This document shows positions 50,300-61,692 of a stretch of DNA of 64,000 bases, piece after piece. The DNA comes from Zantedeschia hybrid cultivar. Taxonomy: Eukaryota; Streptophyta; Magnoliopsida; Alismatales; Araceae. The notes below the pieces were generated by a model that saw only the letters and a program-made list of their open reading frames with translations, was not told the DNA's origin and searched no databases. The translations under genes were made by a program, and so were the position numbers. Location: positions 56,027,501 through 56,091,500 of the forward strand of contig JARZZO010000016.1 in the NCBI GenBank assembly GCA_030544215.1, given 5' to 3'. How positions within the stretch are numbered: position 1 is the first letter of the stretch; each line of letters begins with the position of its first letter.

Positions 50300-51884
50300 T
50301 GATGGCTATAGGTGTCCTCTAAGCCAATCATAAGGCACCTATTTCAATCTGGTTCACTAATAAATGGCATTAAATTCATTATGTAGATTGGCATATTTAT
50401 ATTTACGCATAATGAAGTCCATGAATATGTGCAATAGTCATCAAATTATGATGAGATCATAATAATGAGACTGATGACTTATAAACACATATTCTCAATT
50501 GTTCCTAGTCGTAGGATGTTTGAGAAGGACATCAAACATCCGGTTAGACTAGTACAGGTTATTCCAGCTCATATGATGAGGGTGACTGATCTCGTTAGTT
50601 ACTAGTGTGGAGACACAATGGTAAACCTGTAGGTGCTCATTGGAGAATGAGTTTACTGAACTGATCCGACATGAATCGCCGAATGGTAATTTACCTGACT
50701 GTCAATCGGCTTGATTCATTGTCACAGTAGCGTGGTTGATCCTTGGACTTGAGACACCAAAGACACCTTGTCGGTGGACTTCTGGACTTTGACCTTGACC
50801 TACGAATCCCTATCCACGGGATCTCAAATAGTCAAGGATCGGGTCCAGCGGAAGACCTTCGAAGGTGATTGTGTGTTCAATAAAGGATCGTTCGTTCTCA
50901 GGTAACTGGAGAGAGAATGCTCTAGAGTAGATCCGCAGGAGTCTCTGGCCAGAGCAGAAACAATATCAGAAAAGTGGTTTTCAGATATTGTACAGCGGAG
51001 TCTGATTCAAGTGAGTTGACCATCTAGGATTTGACAGTTGACCATACCCTAGGTTAACTTGAGAGCATTGTGCGAACGAAGGATTATAGCCACGTGGTAA
51101 CTGTAGACGGACAGGTTCATGAGCGGGTTGCTGAACCCCATTACCTTCCGGGATCATGCGGTGTTGCTTGGCACCCAACTTGATCAGAAGTCCGACCGAA
51201 TTTACATGCGATGTCAATTCGGTTAAGTAATTAGTTAATATATAGATATTAATTAATTACAATAAGTCAATAACTAGTTATTGGACTTAACGGGCTGAAA
51301 ACCGGACTGGTAAATGGGCCTAGAGGGTTATACGCAATAAGATTCTCAGTCGGTGGTACATAAGTGGGATTTATATTAACTCGGGGACTTTTGTGAAAAG
51401 TCGCGCCGACTTAATATATATACACGCTGTTGAGAAACCTTGGGCCAAGCTCCAGGATTTTCCTTGCTGGCCGTCATCCCCCCCTTTCTCTCTCCTCCTC
51501 TGGGCGTCCCGTTCGACGCGCCAGAACAGCTTCCGTCTCCGCCGCGTGTGATTCCCGAAAGTCGGGAATTCCCGTCGGCGGGATTTCCGCAACCGTTGCG
51601 GCGACGGATCTTCAGCGAGCGAGCTGTAACGGACGAGGGATCGAGGACGAACCACTGCGGAGGATCGCGTGGATACCGCTGGAGGCCGGACGCTTGTGCG
51701 GCTTGCGGCATCGCCTCGACGGAACCGAAACGGAAGCGGATTCGAATCCGCGCACGGTAATCAGATTCCAACCTGGTTTTTCGGTTTGTGTTTTTGTTCC
51801 GAATCGGATCAGCGGGCATCGGGCGGGTTTAATTTTTGTTCTTCGTTTCCGCTGCGTTCTTCACGTCCCGCCCGGATCCCAACA
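50300..51884 (+). repeat. 3' LTR of copia-type element
   Basis: Begins TGATGGCTATAGGTG and ends ATCCCAACA. Same length (1585 bp) as the 5' LTR, two compensating 1-bp indels included, with about 45 differences. Followed directly by the GAAGG duplication. Confidence 0.93.
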
Positions 51885-52520
51885 GAAGGCTCACAGATCA
51901 TCGAACTGTATGGGAAGATGAAAGGTAAGCATGTAGCCAAGTACAACTCTGTCCTTCCCTTCTCTCATTTCATGAAGATGGCTATTCAAAATGAAAAGGT
52001 GAAGTCAGAAACATTCTCCATTGTCTTTCTCCAAGCTGAAAGGTACACTGAATAAGAATGGTCTCAGGCCTATCCAGAATTGCATCAACAGCTCCTAACT
52101 GTCAACAGAGAAACAGGACCTCAAAGGAAGAATCCTCTAACTATTAGAGAATTTGAAGACCAACAGTCAATTGCCTTCTCCTTCGACACATCAATTACAA
52201 GTGCATCTACATAGCCTACATAAATATGAAGCAGGCACTTAAGCAAGAAGGCCTGGTTTCTCCCTTCAAGATTCAATGCTTTATTCTTATGGAAAGAATC
52301 CAATGCCTAGATATCTCAGGCACAAAGTATCTAGCGAAGCATACTTAGCTAGGATGCATCAAGGGTACGAGCAGTACTGCAAGAAGCAAACAGAGAAAGC
52401 ACAACCTATTAAGATGACTCTCTAGGAGTATATAGCCAGATCAAAGGCCATTGAGCAGAGGACCTGAGAGATTGTCACAACTCATGCTCTGACCTGCCCA
52501 GACAAGTTTCTCCAATTCTG
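51885..52520 (+). pseudogene. Retroelement ORF, second copy, right part (after copia insertion)
   Basis: Starts EGSQIIELYGKMKGKHVAKY, matching EGTQIMELYRKTNAKHYAKF of the copy at 25575-25640, then LPFSHFMKMAI. Past several stops it reads TIREFEDQQ and QEYIAR/WEIVTTHAL-like blocks that recur at 25850-26200. The two parts flank the copia element and were one reading frame before insertion. Confidence 0.6.
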
Positions 52521-52957
52521 ATTCATTACACCCTTTTCAAATTTCCGTGTCCACACCATTGTATCTCCTTAAAGACACTTTGTAATTCAACTTTGAAATT
52601 CAATATAATTCTTCTCATTGTCTTCCACTAGCCTTGTGTCTTCCCTTCATTTCAGTCTATGTGTGATTTCCTTTTTGGTTGATTGACAAAAAGGAGAAGA
52701 AATAATGTCTATCCAATATTCTAATGCAGCATTTTAATGCATACATTTTGTTTTATTTACTGTGCATTATCTGATAACACACGGGGAGAAAGACCTCTAT
52801 GTGATATGTTGCGATATGATTCTATATGAGTATGTTCTTATTGTATGCTATATTACTTTTTGTGATGTTTTGATCTTTGAGGCAGTTAAGGTTTATTAGA
52901 TTTTAAACATCCTTAGATACATATGAGCAGAAATCCTCTTTAACCGTGAAGGTGCAA
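52521..52957. other. Non-coding retroelement spacer
   Basis: Contains GATTGACAAAAAGGAGAAG at about 52680, also present after the first ORF copy (GATTGACAAAAAGGAGGAG near 26257). No coding frame. Confidence 0.4.
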
Positions 52958-54375
52958 GCAGGTTGCAGAATCAACCTGGTTATTTCAAATAGCTAAAGAA
53001 TCTGTCATAAAAAATGGATGGAATATGGCATCTAGGTGGTTTTTTATGATATTTCATCTTGGAGAAGGTTTTATTGAGTAAAAAACAATATTAGATATAT
53101 GAATTATTCGGGCAGATTGCAGAATTAACCTGATGACTTAAAGACGCTAGTGAATACATTATCCAAATGACTCAAACATGCTATATAAATGACCTTAGTG
53201 ACAAATTTTATTAGAAAAGACTTCACATGATCATTGGAAAACACTTCTAATGCTCATGCGAGTCAAAACCTCCTTTTAAACCATGAATTTGCAAGAGGTT
53301 GCAGAATCAAAACAGACTATCTACGAAAGAGCAAGAGGACTCTGTACAAATAAAAGGATGATACTATTAGATGATTTGTGGTCTTTTGACCTTAAAAAGA
53401 AATTTTAGATTCAGAAGCCAAGCTGGGATGAAAATACGTCAAGATTTTATTTAGATATGATTCCTCAAGCAGGTTGCAGCATCAACCTGGCACCTTTAAA
53501 CAGCTAACAAAGACAACATGTCAACAATTCATGGATACTGTGTAAATGACTTTGTGACAATGTTTGGTTAAAAGAGACTATTTGAACCTTTGGAAATATT
53601 TTAAATGCAGACATGGGCCAAACTGCTCTTCGAACATAAATTTACAGGGGTTGCAGAATCAAGTTGATAATTTATGAGAGGGTAAAGGGACTTTATGTAA
53701 ATGAAGGGAAGATATTATTAAAAGATTCTCTGTAATGTTTGCCCTTAGAGAGGATTTTTAATAGTTAAGTGATCAAACTTGTGTAAGTGTATAGCAGAAT
53801 TTTTTATTTATCTGTGATTTTCAGGCAAGTTGCAGAATTAACCTGTCATCTTGAATGGAAGAAGGTATATTGCTCAACCACCTTGAATCATGTTTTGGAA
53901 ATACTCATTTGGTGGTGTTTTAATCTTGACAAGATATAGAGGTTTGCTTTGGGAAGGACAAATTCACCTAGAATTTCAATGAACAAAACAGCTTGCAGAA
54001 TCAACCTGATTTTACGAAAACCATGAAGTTCTGATTTACATTATTATGCAAATAGATTTTAATAAATGCCAAATATATTCTAATGATTTGGGCAATGGTC
54101 TTCTCGTTGCTACTGATGTAAGATTCATCAAATTCATAGTTTCAAGTTCATCATATTAGGCATGGATGTTATTATGATATGAATCTGTAACTAGGGTGCA
54201 GAATCAACAACCATAATTTTTCTTGAGAAAACCTGCACAGTTATGATGAGAATACCCTCACAAACATGTTAACCGTTAGCAAATCATATTAATGAATTAT
54301 CGATTCAGTAAAATGATTGTACCCAGTCTTCCTTCAAAACCTTGCAAAATTGAGATTGCAGAATCAAAATTCTGA
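52958..54375 (+). repeat. Decayed tandem array (9 units, about 155-200 bp) with hairpin core
   Basis: Nine copies of the core CAGGTTGCAGAATCAACCTG or close variants start near 52959, 53113, 53293, 53470, 53646, 53826, 53989, 54191 and 54352. Spacing is 154, 180, 177, 176, 180, 163, 202 and 161 bp. The core is an inverted repeat with 7-bp arms (CAGGTTG/CAACCTG). Between cores the units are AT-rich. Units 2 and 4 share one spacer type and units 3 and 5 another, giving a higher-order repeat of about 355 bp. Confidence 0.75.
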
Positions 54376-55126
54376 GGCAACAATATTAATTTCACCATGC
54401 CTGGATTTGAAATGGTCTAAGATCTCTCCAAGTTTTAGAAATAGGAGACTAAGATAGTCTCAAAATCATGATTCTGGCAGCATAGGTCTCTTTGGAAGAA
54501 CCATCCTTATAAGAGGATCTTTTGGTAATATGGACATTCCATGAGTTCTCATCCTCCTTTGACATTCCATTAGACCTTGGAGTCTTTAAGGGAATAATCA
54601 AAGGTGATTTTCGTATCTGCACACATTAGACCCCCTCACTAGTGGAAATTAATGAAAGAACCTAAGTGTGAGACACCTTGAGAATTCATGGAGGCCATGC
54701 TACAGGAAGAGCTCAAACGAGTGATCCCCAATGGGACTTTTGCATACAAAGAACCTCATCTTGTGTGGCTGCCAAGGGGGATTCGCCGAGCGTAATCACT
54801 CACCAATGTGGTGCTCTCGATGCCTTCAAGGTGCAAAGAAGACTTATGATAAGAGTAATCTAATGCCCCTCTACAATAGGAGTTAAGAACTCCTATTTGT
54901 GCTTGGAATGGGTCACTTTGGGATTCAACATCGGGTTATGTTACTCATATCATGTGAGGACTTGGGATAACATTCATATCACTTTAGAAGCTCTTTTAAA
55001 AAGTCATATCAACATTGTCATTGTTGATCAACCCTTTTGGTGAACTTCTATTTGAAAAACATAGGTATAGGGCAAAAGGCATCCCATGTCTACTTAAGCT
55101 ATATAGGAATTGCAGACATTCAGGAA
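54376..55126. other. Repeat-derived stretch, no gene seen
   Basis: No conserved coding frame. It ends at the copia insertion at 55127. Confidence 0.35.
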
Positions 55127-55374
55127 TGAGGGAGGAGGAAGAGAGGAGAGAGGCCGGACATGAGCACAATAGGGGACAACCATGCACCAACAACCGTCCT
55201 CATCATTCTCTTATATATGTTGAGTCAAATGGGTACAATAAGTGGGCAAGGACAATAGTACCCCTTGCCCCAATAAAGAGAACAAAGACAACATAACTCA
55301 ACATAACCCGCATAACTCACACCAAACTAAAAGAATGAAGAACAAATAGGAAGACAAAATTACCCCTGACTACA
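55127..55374 (-). repeat. 3' LTR of short-LTR copia element
   Basis: On the minus strand begins TGTAGTCAGGGGTAATTTTG after the polypurine tract and ends CCTCCTCCCTCA. The pol frame runs a few codons into it. Confidence 0.85.
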
Positions 55375-58300
55375 CTCCCCCTCAAGCTGAGTATAAATAT
55401 CAGACATCCATAGCTTGGACCAAAGAGACACAAAGAGGTCCTTGGACAGCCCTTTGGTAAAGACATCAGAGCTGATCAGCAGAACGAACATAAGAAAGAC
55501 AAATTCCCTAGAATCTAGCTTCTCACGGATGAAATGTCGATCAATCTCAATGTGCTTCGGTTGATCGTGCTGAACCAGATTGTTAGCAATGTTGATGGCA
55601 GCCTTATTGTCACAATACAATCGCGTTAGGGTGTGAACTTGAACCCCAAGGTCCTGAAGGAAAAGCTTCAGCCACAACATCTCTATAATACCATAGGCCA
55701 TGGCCCGATACTCGGCTTTAGCACTGGAATGAGCACAAACAGTCTACTTTTTGCTGCACCAAGTAACATGATTCCCTCCTAGAAACAAGCAATAGCTAGT
55801 AGTGGACCGCCTATCGTCCCTTGAACCTGCCCAATCGGCATATGTAAAACCATCAATGTTTAAATGAGTTGCCTTAGTGTACAACAATCTTTTGCCAGGA
55901 TAGGATTTGATGTACCGCAAAATTCTCTCCACAGTACGCATATGGGGGGCCCAAGGAGCATGCATAAACTGATTGACAATGCTCACAGCATAGGCAATGT
56001 CAGGACGAGTGAGAGACAAATACAAAAGCTTCCCTACTAGGCACTGATATTTACCTTTATCAGATTCAGGCAAAAGCTCTCCCACTAATTCAGATAACCC
56101 ATGATTGGTCTCAATCGGGGTAATAACTAGTTTGCACCTTAACTTCCCAATTTCTTGAAGCAAATCAAGAGCATACTTCCGTTGACAAATTTAGAGGCCC
56201 TGGTGAGACTTGGCCACCTTAATACCGAGGAAATATTTCAGCTCTCCAAGATCTTTGATATCAAACTTATGTGCCAAGCTGTTTTTGAGCTTCTGTATTT
56301 CTATGGTGTGGTCTCCAGTATATCATCTACATACATAAGAAGGACCACCACACGACCTTCTATCCACTTGGTGAAGAGAGTATGATCAGAGTTGCCCTGA
56401 TGGTAACTACGCCGAACCATAGCTTCTCTAAAAGGGTCAAACCATGCCCGTGGGGACTGTTTTAAGCCATACAATGCATTCCTCAAACAACAAACTCTCC
56501 TCCTGGCATCAAGACCCAGCGGGGGCTGCATATATACTTCCTCCTGCAAGTCACCGTTGAGAAAAGCATTTTTAACATCCAACTGATAGAACTCCCAAGA
56601 TGACTAGACAACAAGAGAGAACACATGCCGCATAGACTTCAGCTTGGCCACAGGAGCAAAAGTCTACACTATAAGTCTGGATGAAACCCTTTGCAACCAG
56701 TCTGGTCTTATACCTCTGAACTGTGCCATCAGATTGATACTTAATGGTATACCCCTATCTGGACCCAACCAAACTCTTTCCTGGAGGCAATATCACCAAT
56801 TCTCAGGTGTTGTTTTTATCAAGCGCTTGCATCTCCTCCTCCATTGCTTGCACCTATTTTGGACCCTTAACAACTTCAGCAAAAGAGTTAGGAACATGGT
56901 AGGTTGATATAGCAGACAAAAAAGAACAACAAGAACATGGTAGGTTTGAATTTTCAACAGCTTCTTGGGATGGTGGATCGGCATTAGGCTCATTCTTGTG
57001 CCATGTGTACCTAGAGTAAGTCAGCGTATCTGATGAAGGCTTCTCACGTGGTCCAGATGCAGCATTATACATGTCAGTGGCAAGAGGCAAGGGAACAGAC
57101 TCACGTGAGGAATAAGAACAAGGAGAATCCTCTCTCTTGCTAGAAGACGAAGGAGCAAAATAAGACTCAAGACTAAAAAAGTGACATCTTTAAGGACAAA
57201 CTTCCTCCATGTTTTGGGGTCAAAGTATTTGTACCCTTTATGAGTGGGAGAATACTCCAAAATGATGCTACAGACAGCACGAGGGTCAATTTAGTGGAAC
57301 CAGGCCTTAAGGAGTGAATAAAACACAAGTAAACAAAGACACGGAACTCAACAAACAATGGATGATAAGGACAAAGTACCCGAATAGGAGACATGTAGTC
57401 AAGTGTTCTAGAAGGCATATGGTTGATAACATAGGCGCCAGTCAGGACAGCTTCTGCTCAGAATTTCTTAGGCAACTGACGTTGCAAGAGAAGAGCTCGA
57501 GAGGTCTCAAGTAAATGTCGATTTTTCCTTTCGGTCATCTCATTTTGTTGAGGTGAATAGGCACACGAGGATTCATGAATGATCTCGTTATCCTCTATAA
57601 AGATATTGAGGATCCTTTCAAACTACTCCCTTGCATTGTCAGATCTAAACACCTTAACATGCTGCTCAAACTGACTTTCAACTATTTTGCAAAACACTTG
57701 AATGATTCGAGGTACTTCTTCACAAGGTTTTAAAAGATAAATCCAACAACAATGAGAGAAGTCATCAATAAAACTGATGACCATCCTAAAGGGAATAAAA
57801 GATGGTCCCCACACATATGAATGAATAAGTTGGAAGGAAAAAGTGCTTTTATTCATAGAAATTTTGAAGTTGGTCTTACAATGTTTAGTAAGATGACAAA
57901 CTTGACCCTGAGGGTGTCGGCCTTTATTGACTTGAACAAAGAGGGAAACAAAACTTGCAATGACCTAAATGACTATGCCACAAATGGATCACGTTGAGCT
58001 TCTGCTTCATGCCACCATCAACACTAGACTGAAAAGCAGCTCTACCACCAAACTCAAAGTGATATTGGCCTCCCACTTTACTACCAGTCCCAATCATCTA
58101 CTTATGTTTAGGTCCTGAAAAACACAATGTGTGGGAAAGAAGGTTATTGAACACTAAAGAGCTTCAGTGAGACTACTCACAAACAAAATATTGATAGGCA
58201 AAGTAGGAACATGAAGGACAGAAGATAGAGAAAGGTCATCATTGAGACTCACAGACTCTTTACTAGCAACAATAGTACGGGTACCGTCTGCAATGGTGAC

Positions 58301-58474
58301 CTTCTCTTGTCCAGAACTCAAGAAATATGTAATAAAGGATCCGCTGAAGATGCAGAATGTTGCTTGAGGAGAGTGCATACATCTGAAAAGTAGTGAGACC
58401 ATCATCTTGAGAAGAGTTTGGGAGAACATCTGGGCCTTGATTGATAACAACATTACTCTTAGCTTGTTGTCCAC
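55360..58474 (-). pseudogene. Copia pol (protease, integrase, RT, RNase H), inactivated
   Basis: Protease end: VTIADGTRTIVASK and LSSVLHVPTLPINIL (58154-58300). Integrase core: VISFIDDFSHCCWIYLLKP and FRSDNARE (57623-57790), then SSCAYSPQQNEMTERKNRHL. RT: MDVKNAFLNGDLQEEVYMQP, YGLKQSPRAWF and the catalytic YVDD at about 56322-56333. RNase H: RPDIAYAVSIVNQFMHAP, TYADWAGSRDDRRSTTSYC, KAEYRAMAYGI, CDNKAAI and RHFIREKL. Stops include TAG for Gln after CSKK and TGA for Trp in KKFWAEA. Confidence 0.85.
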
Positions 58475-59388
58475 TTTTTGTATTTCTAAATTTCAGTGGC
58501 TTTTTATCAGAATAGAAGTCCCAACACTTGTCTACATTGTGATTATCCTTCCCACAGTGTGTACAGTGTCTCCTAGACTTTCCTTTCTCCTTTACCTGAC
58601 CACCATCACCCTTTCCAGGCTTTACAAAAGTGCTGGCCAGCATAGAGGAATCTCCCAAATCACGACCACTAGCTCCAACAGAACATCCAGTCATAGCCTT
58701 CTTCTGCCCTTCTTTCCTCAACATCTTGTAGTACACTTGTTCAAGAGATGGAAGGAGGTCAATGCTGAGAATATGAGCCCTTAGGCTCTCATAATCTGAG
58801 GTGAGACCAGCAAGAAATTTAAGGATACGATTCCTTTCCACATGCTACAAATAGATCTTTTGATCTTCAGTACATATCCAACTATAAGCAGAGTAATAAT
58901 CTAGTTCCTCTCACTTACTTTTCAGCAGTCCAAAATAAGTGGTAACACCAACACTACCCTGCTTCAGGTCCTGTATATCAGTGTTAACTGATACACACGA
59001 GAAACATCTTGCTTTGGCCATACATCTAATTCAGAAGATCCTACATCTCTTTTGCGGTCCTCTTCATTACAATAAGTTGCTGGGTCGCTGAGCTCACAGA
59101 GTTGAGGATCCAACCCATCACAAGGTTATTTTCTAGCTCCCATCTAGTATAGGTAGCAACATCATATTCTGGTTCTTTAACTCTTCCATCAATATAGCTT
59201 GTCTTTTCCCATCCGCCGAGGAAAATCTATGCTGAAACAAACCAGAGACGATAGATTCTCTCTGTGAGCTTCACCGTAGTCATCTGCAGGGCCAGAAGAT
59301 GATGCTCCATAGGTGAAACACCAGCAGGACGCATCACAGAGGAATTAACTTCTAGAGAATCAGCCCCCCTTCTTGCGGATGAATCCAT
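58470..59388 (-). pseudogene. Copia gag (zinc knuckle), frameshifted
   Basis: Starts MDSSARRGADSLEVNSS and LQMTTVKLTERIY at 59388. After a broken middle it continues with RNRILKFLAGLTSDYESLRA (58841 downward), the UBN2-type gag block, and a CCHC knuckle CTHCGKDNHNVDKC. Several stops and shifts lie between 59227 and 58841. Confidence 0.75.
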
Positions 59389-59415
59389 GAAGAGAGAAAC
59401 GACAACTCCGCACAA

Positions 59416-60005
59416 CTAACATGACAATGTAGGTGACTCCCAACACCGAAAGAGGATGTGTGGGAAGAGAGAGAGAGAAAAAAACTCTAGAAAACAGGGC
59501 TGCCAACTCCTCCACCAAGGTGTCCGATGGCACCTTTTCCACCAAACAAGGGCACCAGTGGCACTGACAAAAGGGCCGGCCTGTCCCAAAACCCTCAGGA
59601 CAGGTCATCAGCCGGACTCCTTCAGTAAAAGGAGGGAGCCGAGGGGAACCGGCCTGTTCTCTTGCACCAAAGAGGGCACCAGCCAGTGCCCTGCACTTAA
59701 GAGAGACCAGGGCAAGAACAGGGAGGGGCCGGTCAGTTTCCTGCAACAGAACGAAGCACCGGTTGCAAGAACAGGAGGCACCCTATTCTAGAAACCCTAA
59801 CAGGGTGCCGGACAGCAGTGCAGATGGAACCGGTCCCCACTCCACCAAGAACCGAGTGCAGCAGAGGCACCGCCCTGTCTAGGGAACCCTAATAGGGCAC
59901 CGGACAGCAGGAAACAAGGGCCCAACCCCCACTCCACCTGGAAACAAGAGGCTCGATCCTCTTACTCCTTCCTCCAGAGCCTAACCTACTCTGATAATTT
60001 AGGAA
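59416..60005 (-). other. GC-rich leader of short-LTR copia element
   Basis: Untranslated leader between 5' LTR and gag. It contains a direct duplication around CCCTAACAGGGTGCCGGACA (about 59800) and CCCTAATAGGGCACCGGACA (about 59890), and several GGGCCGG/CACCGG blocks. The open frames here are composition artefacts. Confidence 0.5.
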
Positions 60006-60254
60006 CGAGGGAGGAGGAAGAGAGGAGAGAGGTCGAACATGAGCACAATAGGGTACTGCCATGCACCAATAGCCGTCCTCATCATTCTGATATATATATT
60101 GAGTCAAACGGGTACAATAAGTGGGCAAGGGCAATAATACCCCTTGCACCAATAAAGAGAATAAAGACAACATAACCCAACATAACCCGCATAACTCACA
60201 CCAAAACTAAAAGAATGAAGAATAAATAGGAAGGCAAAATTACCCCTGACTACA
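60006..60254 (-). repeat. 5' LTR of short-LTR copia element
   Basis: Same sequence as 55127-55374 with about 20 differences. Its inner terminus is mutated from CA to CG. The PBS-like TTATCAGAG follows within about 10 bases on the minus strand. Confidence 0.85.
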
Positions 60255-61692
60255 AGAATATTAAGAAACGTTAGGAGCTTATCCTCTTAGATTGAGGAAG
60301 CACCATGTATTGTTTCCAAATGTTAGAATAGTCCCACATTGGAAAATGGACAAAAGAATATCCTTCAATGCAATATATTGAGGGATTTATGCCTTTAGAA
60401 GTCCATATCCATCTTTTAGAGAGTATCCCTCAGGTACCCCCATGGCCTAAGTCATTTTCCATTGAAGGGGAGAAGGAAACTAAAAGAGAAAGTTATAGAG
60501 CAATGCAATGACATAGACATGCAAATGATTAAGCTATAATTCTTTGGGGCCACTTAGAGGCATTTGGTCACTGAGAGATCATAGTCCACATCATGGACGT
60601 CCTCTCTGCCATTCCCAAGGGAGAAAAGGACCTTAAACATGGCATAAAAATAGAAGCATACAAAATACTTGAATAAGAAAATTCGGACTAAACATGCATT
60701 CTTGCTTCATGGGGGCATTTAGGGAGTTTTAAACTTAAAGAGGCCTTCCCTCACAGTGTGAGGGATCCCTTTAAGCATCCCCATAGGAAAAACCCTTATG
60801 AAAGATGAGACATCAGGAAATAAATAAAAATCAGAGATAATGCAGAACAAAGACTTAGAATATGAGACTTCTCATTGCACAAATATAAATGGGGAGATAC
60901 ATATAGGGGAGATAGAAGATTACAAGAACCTTTGAATTTAGAAGAAAATTTTAGAGAAAAGAACCCAAAGATTTCCTCTCAACTCACTCTTTCTAACCTT
61001 GTGGCCGACTGGATAGGGAGATAGTTTGCTCCCACCTGAGCCCTTCTCTCCTCCTCTCTTTTCACCCTATTCCTCTTCTTCTCTTTCTTCTTTCTCCCTG
61101 TTTTTTTACTGTAGGTGGAGAGGGGGAGATGGAGTTCTTCCTCTCTTCCTCTCTTCTTTTCTTTCCCACAGTCTCTAACTCTCTAAAGGGCTGGCCCTGT
61201 GTATTGTATACCCTGGCAGAAGACTTTTTAGAATAAAATATGTCCTTTAGTAAAGGAAGGGGGAGAAACAAGATGAGGGAAGATATTCTCCTCAATGATT
61301 AGGTGGCCAAAGAGAATGGGACAAATGTCCTCAGCTTATAGGCTTCTGCCCACATTTCACCAATCCCTTCTAGAAGGCTCTAGAGCTTTTGAACTTTGGA
61401 GTGAGATTCACTTTCCAAATGGGCAAAAGAGGGAGAACCACTTGCTTTTTGAGTTGAGAAAGCTAGAGAATAGGCCATGAATTGCTGCAGACTTCATCAT
61501 GGGCTTCTCTTCCCTTCATTACAGCCACTTTTCCTAGGTTGGCCCATGGACTTTTCTGCGTTTACCTCCAAGCAGCCTTTTATGGGCTGGTAGATAACCT
61601 TTTAAGCTCAAGCCCATTTTAGACTCTCTTAAACTTTTTTAATGGGCTCTAACGCTTGTATATGTTAAAATTTGGTGATAACGCTACGCCTC
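60255..61692. other. Repeat-like DNA, no gene seen
   Basis: Contains TGTTAGAATAGTCCCACATTGG near 60325, a motif typical of the start of plant LTRs, then Ser/Arg-rich and simple sequence. No conserved protein domain recognised. Confidence 0.35.

Larger units (their letters stand above)
37734..51884 (+). mobile_element. Full-length Ty1/copia-type retrotransposon, non-autonomous, TSD GAAGG
   Basis: Two direct 1585-bp LTRs (37734-39318 and 50300-51884), both TGATGG...CCCAAYA, with identical 5-bp duplications GAAGG at 37729-37733 and 51885-51889. It has a PBS at 39320 and a polypurine tract before 50300. By eye the LTRs differ at about 45 sites, mostly transitions, so roughly 97% identity. The interior holds only stop-riddled copia pol traces and a nested 4901-bp inverted-LTR unit (41165-46065). 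Without that unit the element is about 9.25 kb. It lies inside another retroelement's ORF. Confidence 0.93.
55127..60254 (-). mobile_element. Short-LTR Ty1/copia retrotransposon, complete but decayed
   Basis: LTRs of 248 and 249 bp (55127-55374 and 60006-60254), roughly 92% identical. On the minus strand the order is 5' LTR, degenerate PBS (TTATCAGAGTAGG just inside), GC-rich leader, gag, protease, integrase, RT with YVDD, RNase H, polypurine tract (TTGAGGGGGAG) and 3' LTR. The integrase-before-RT order defines copia. Flanks read GGAAT and AGAAT, an imperfect target duplication. Confidence 0.9.

Noticed and set aside
52958..54375. CRISPR array
   Set aside because: Unit length is about 155-200 bp with diverged cores inside plant retroelement DNA. 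There are no short uniform repeats and spacers and no cas genes.
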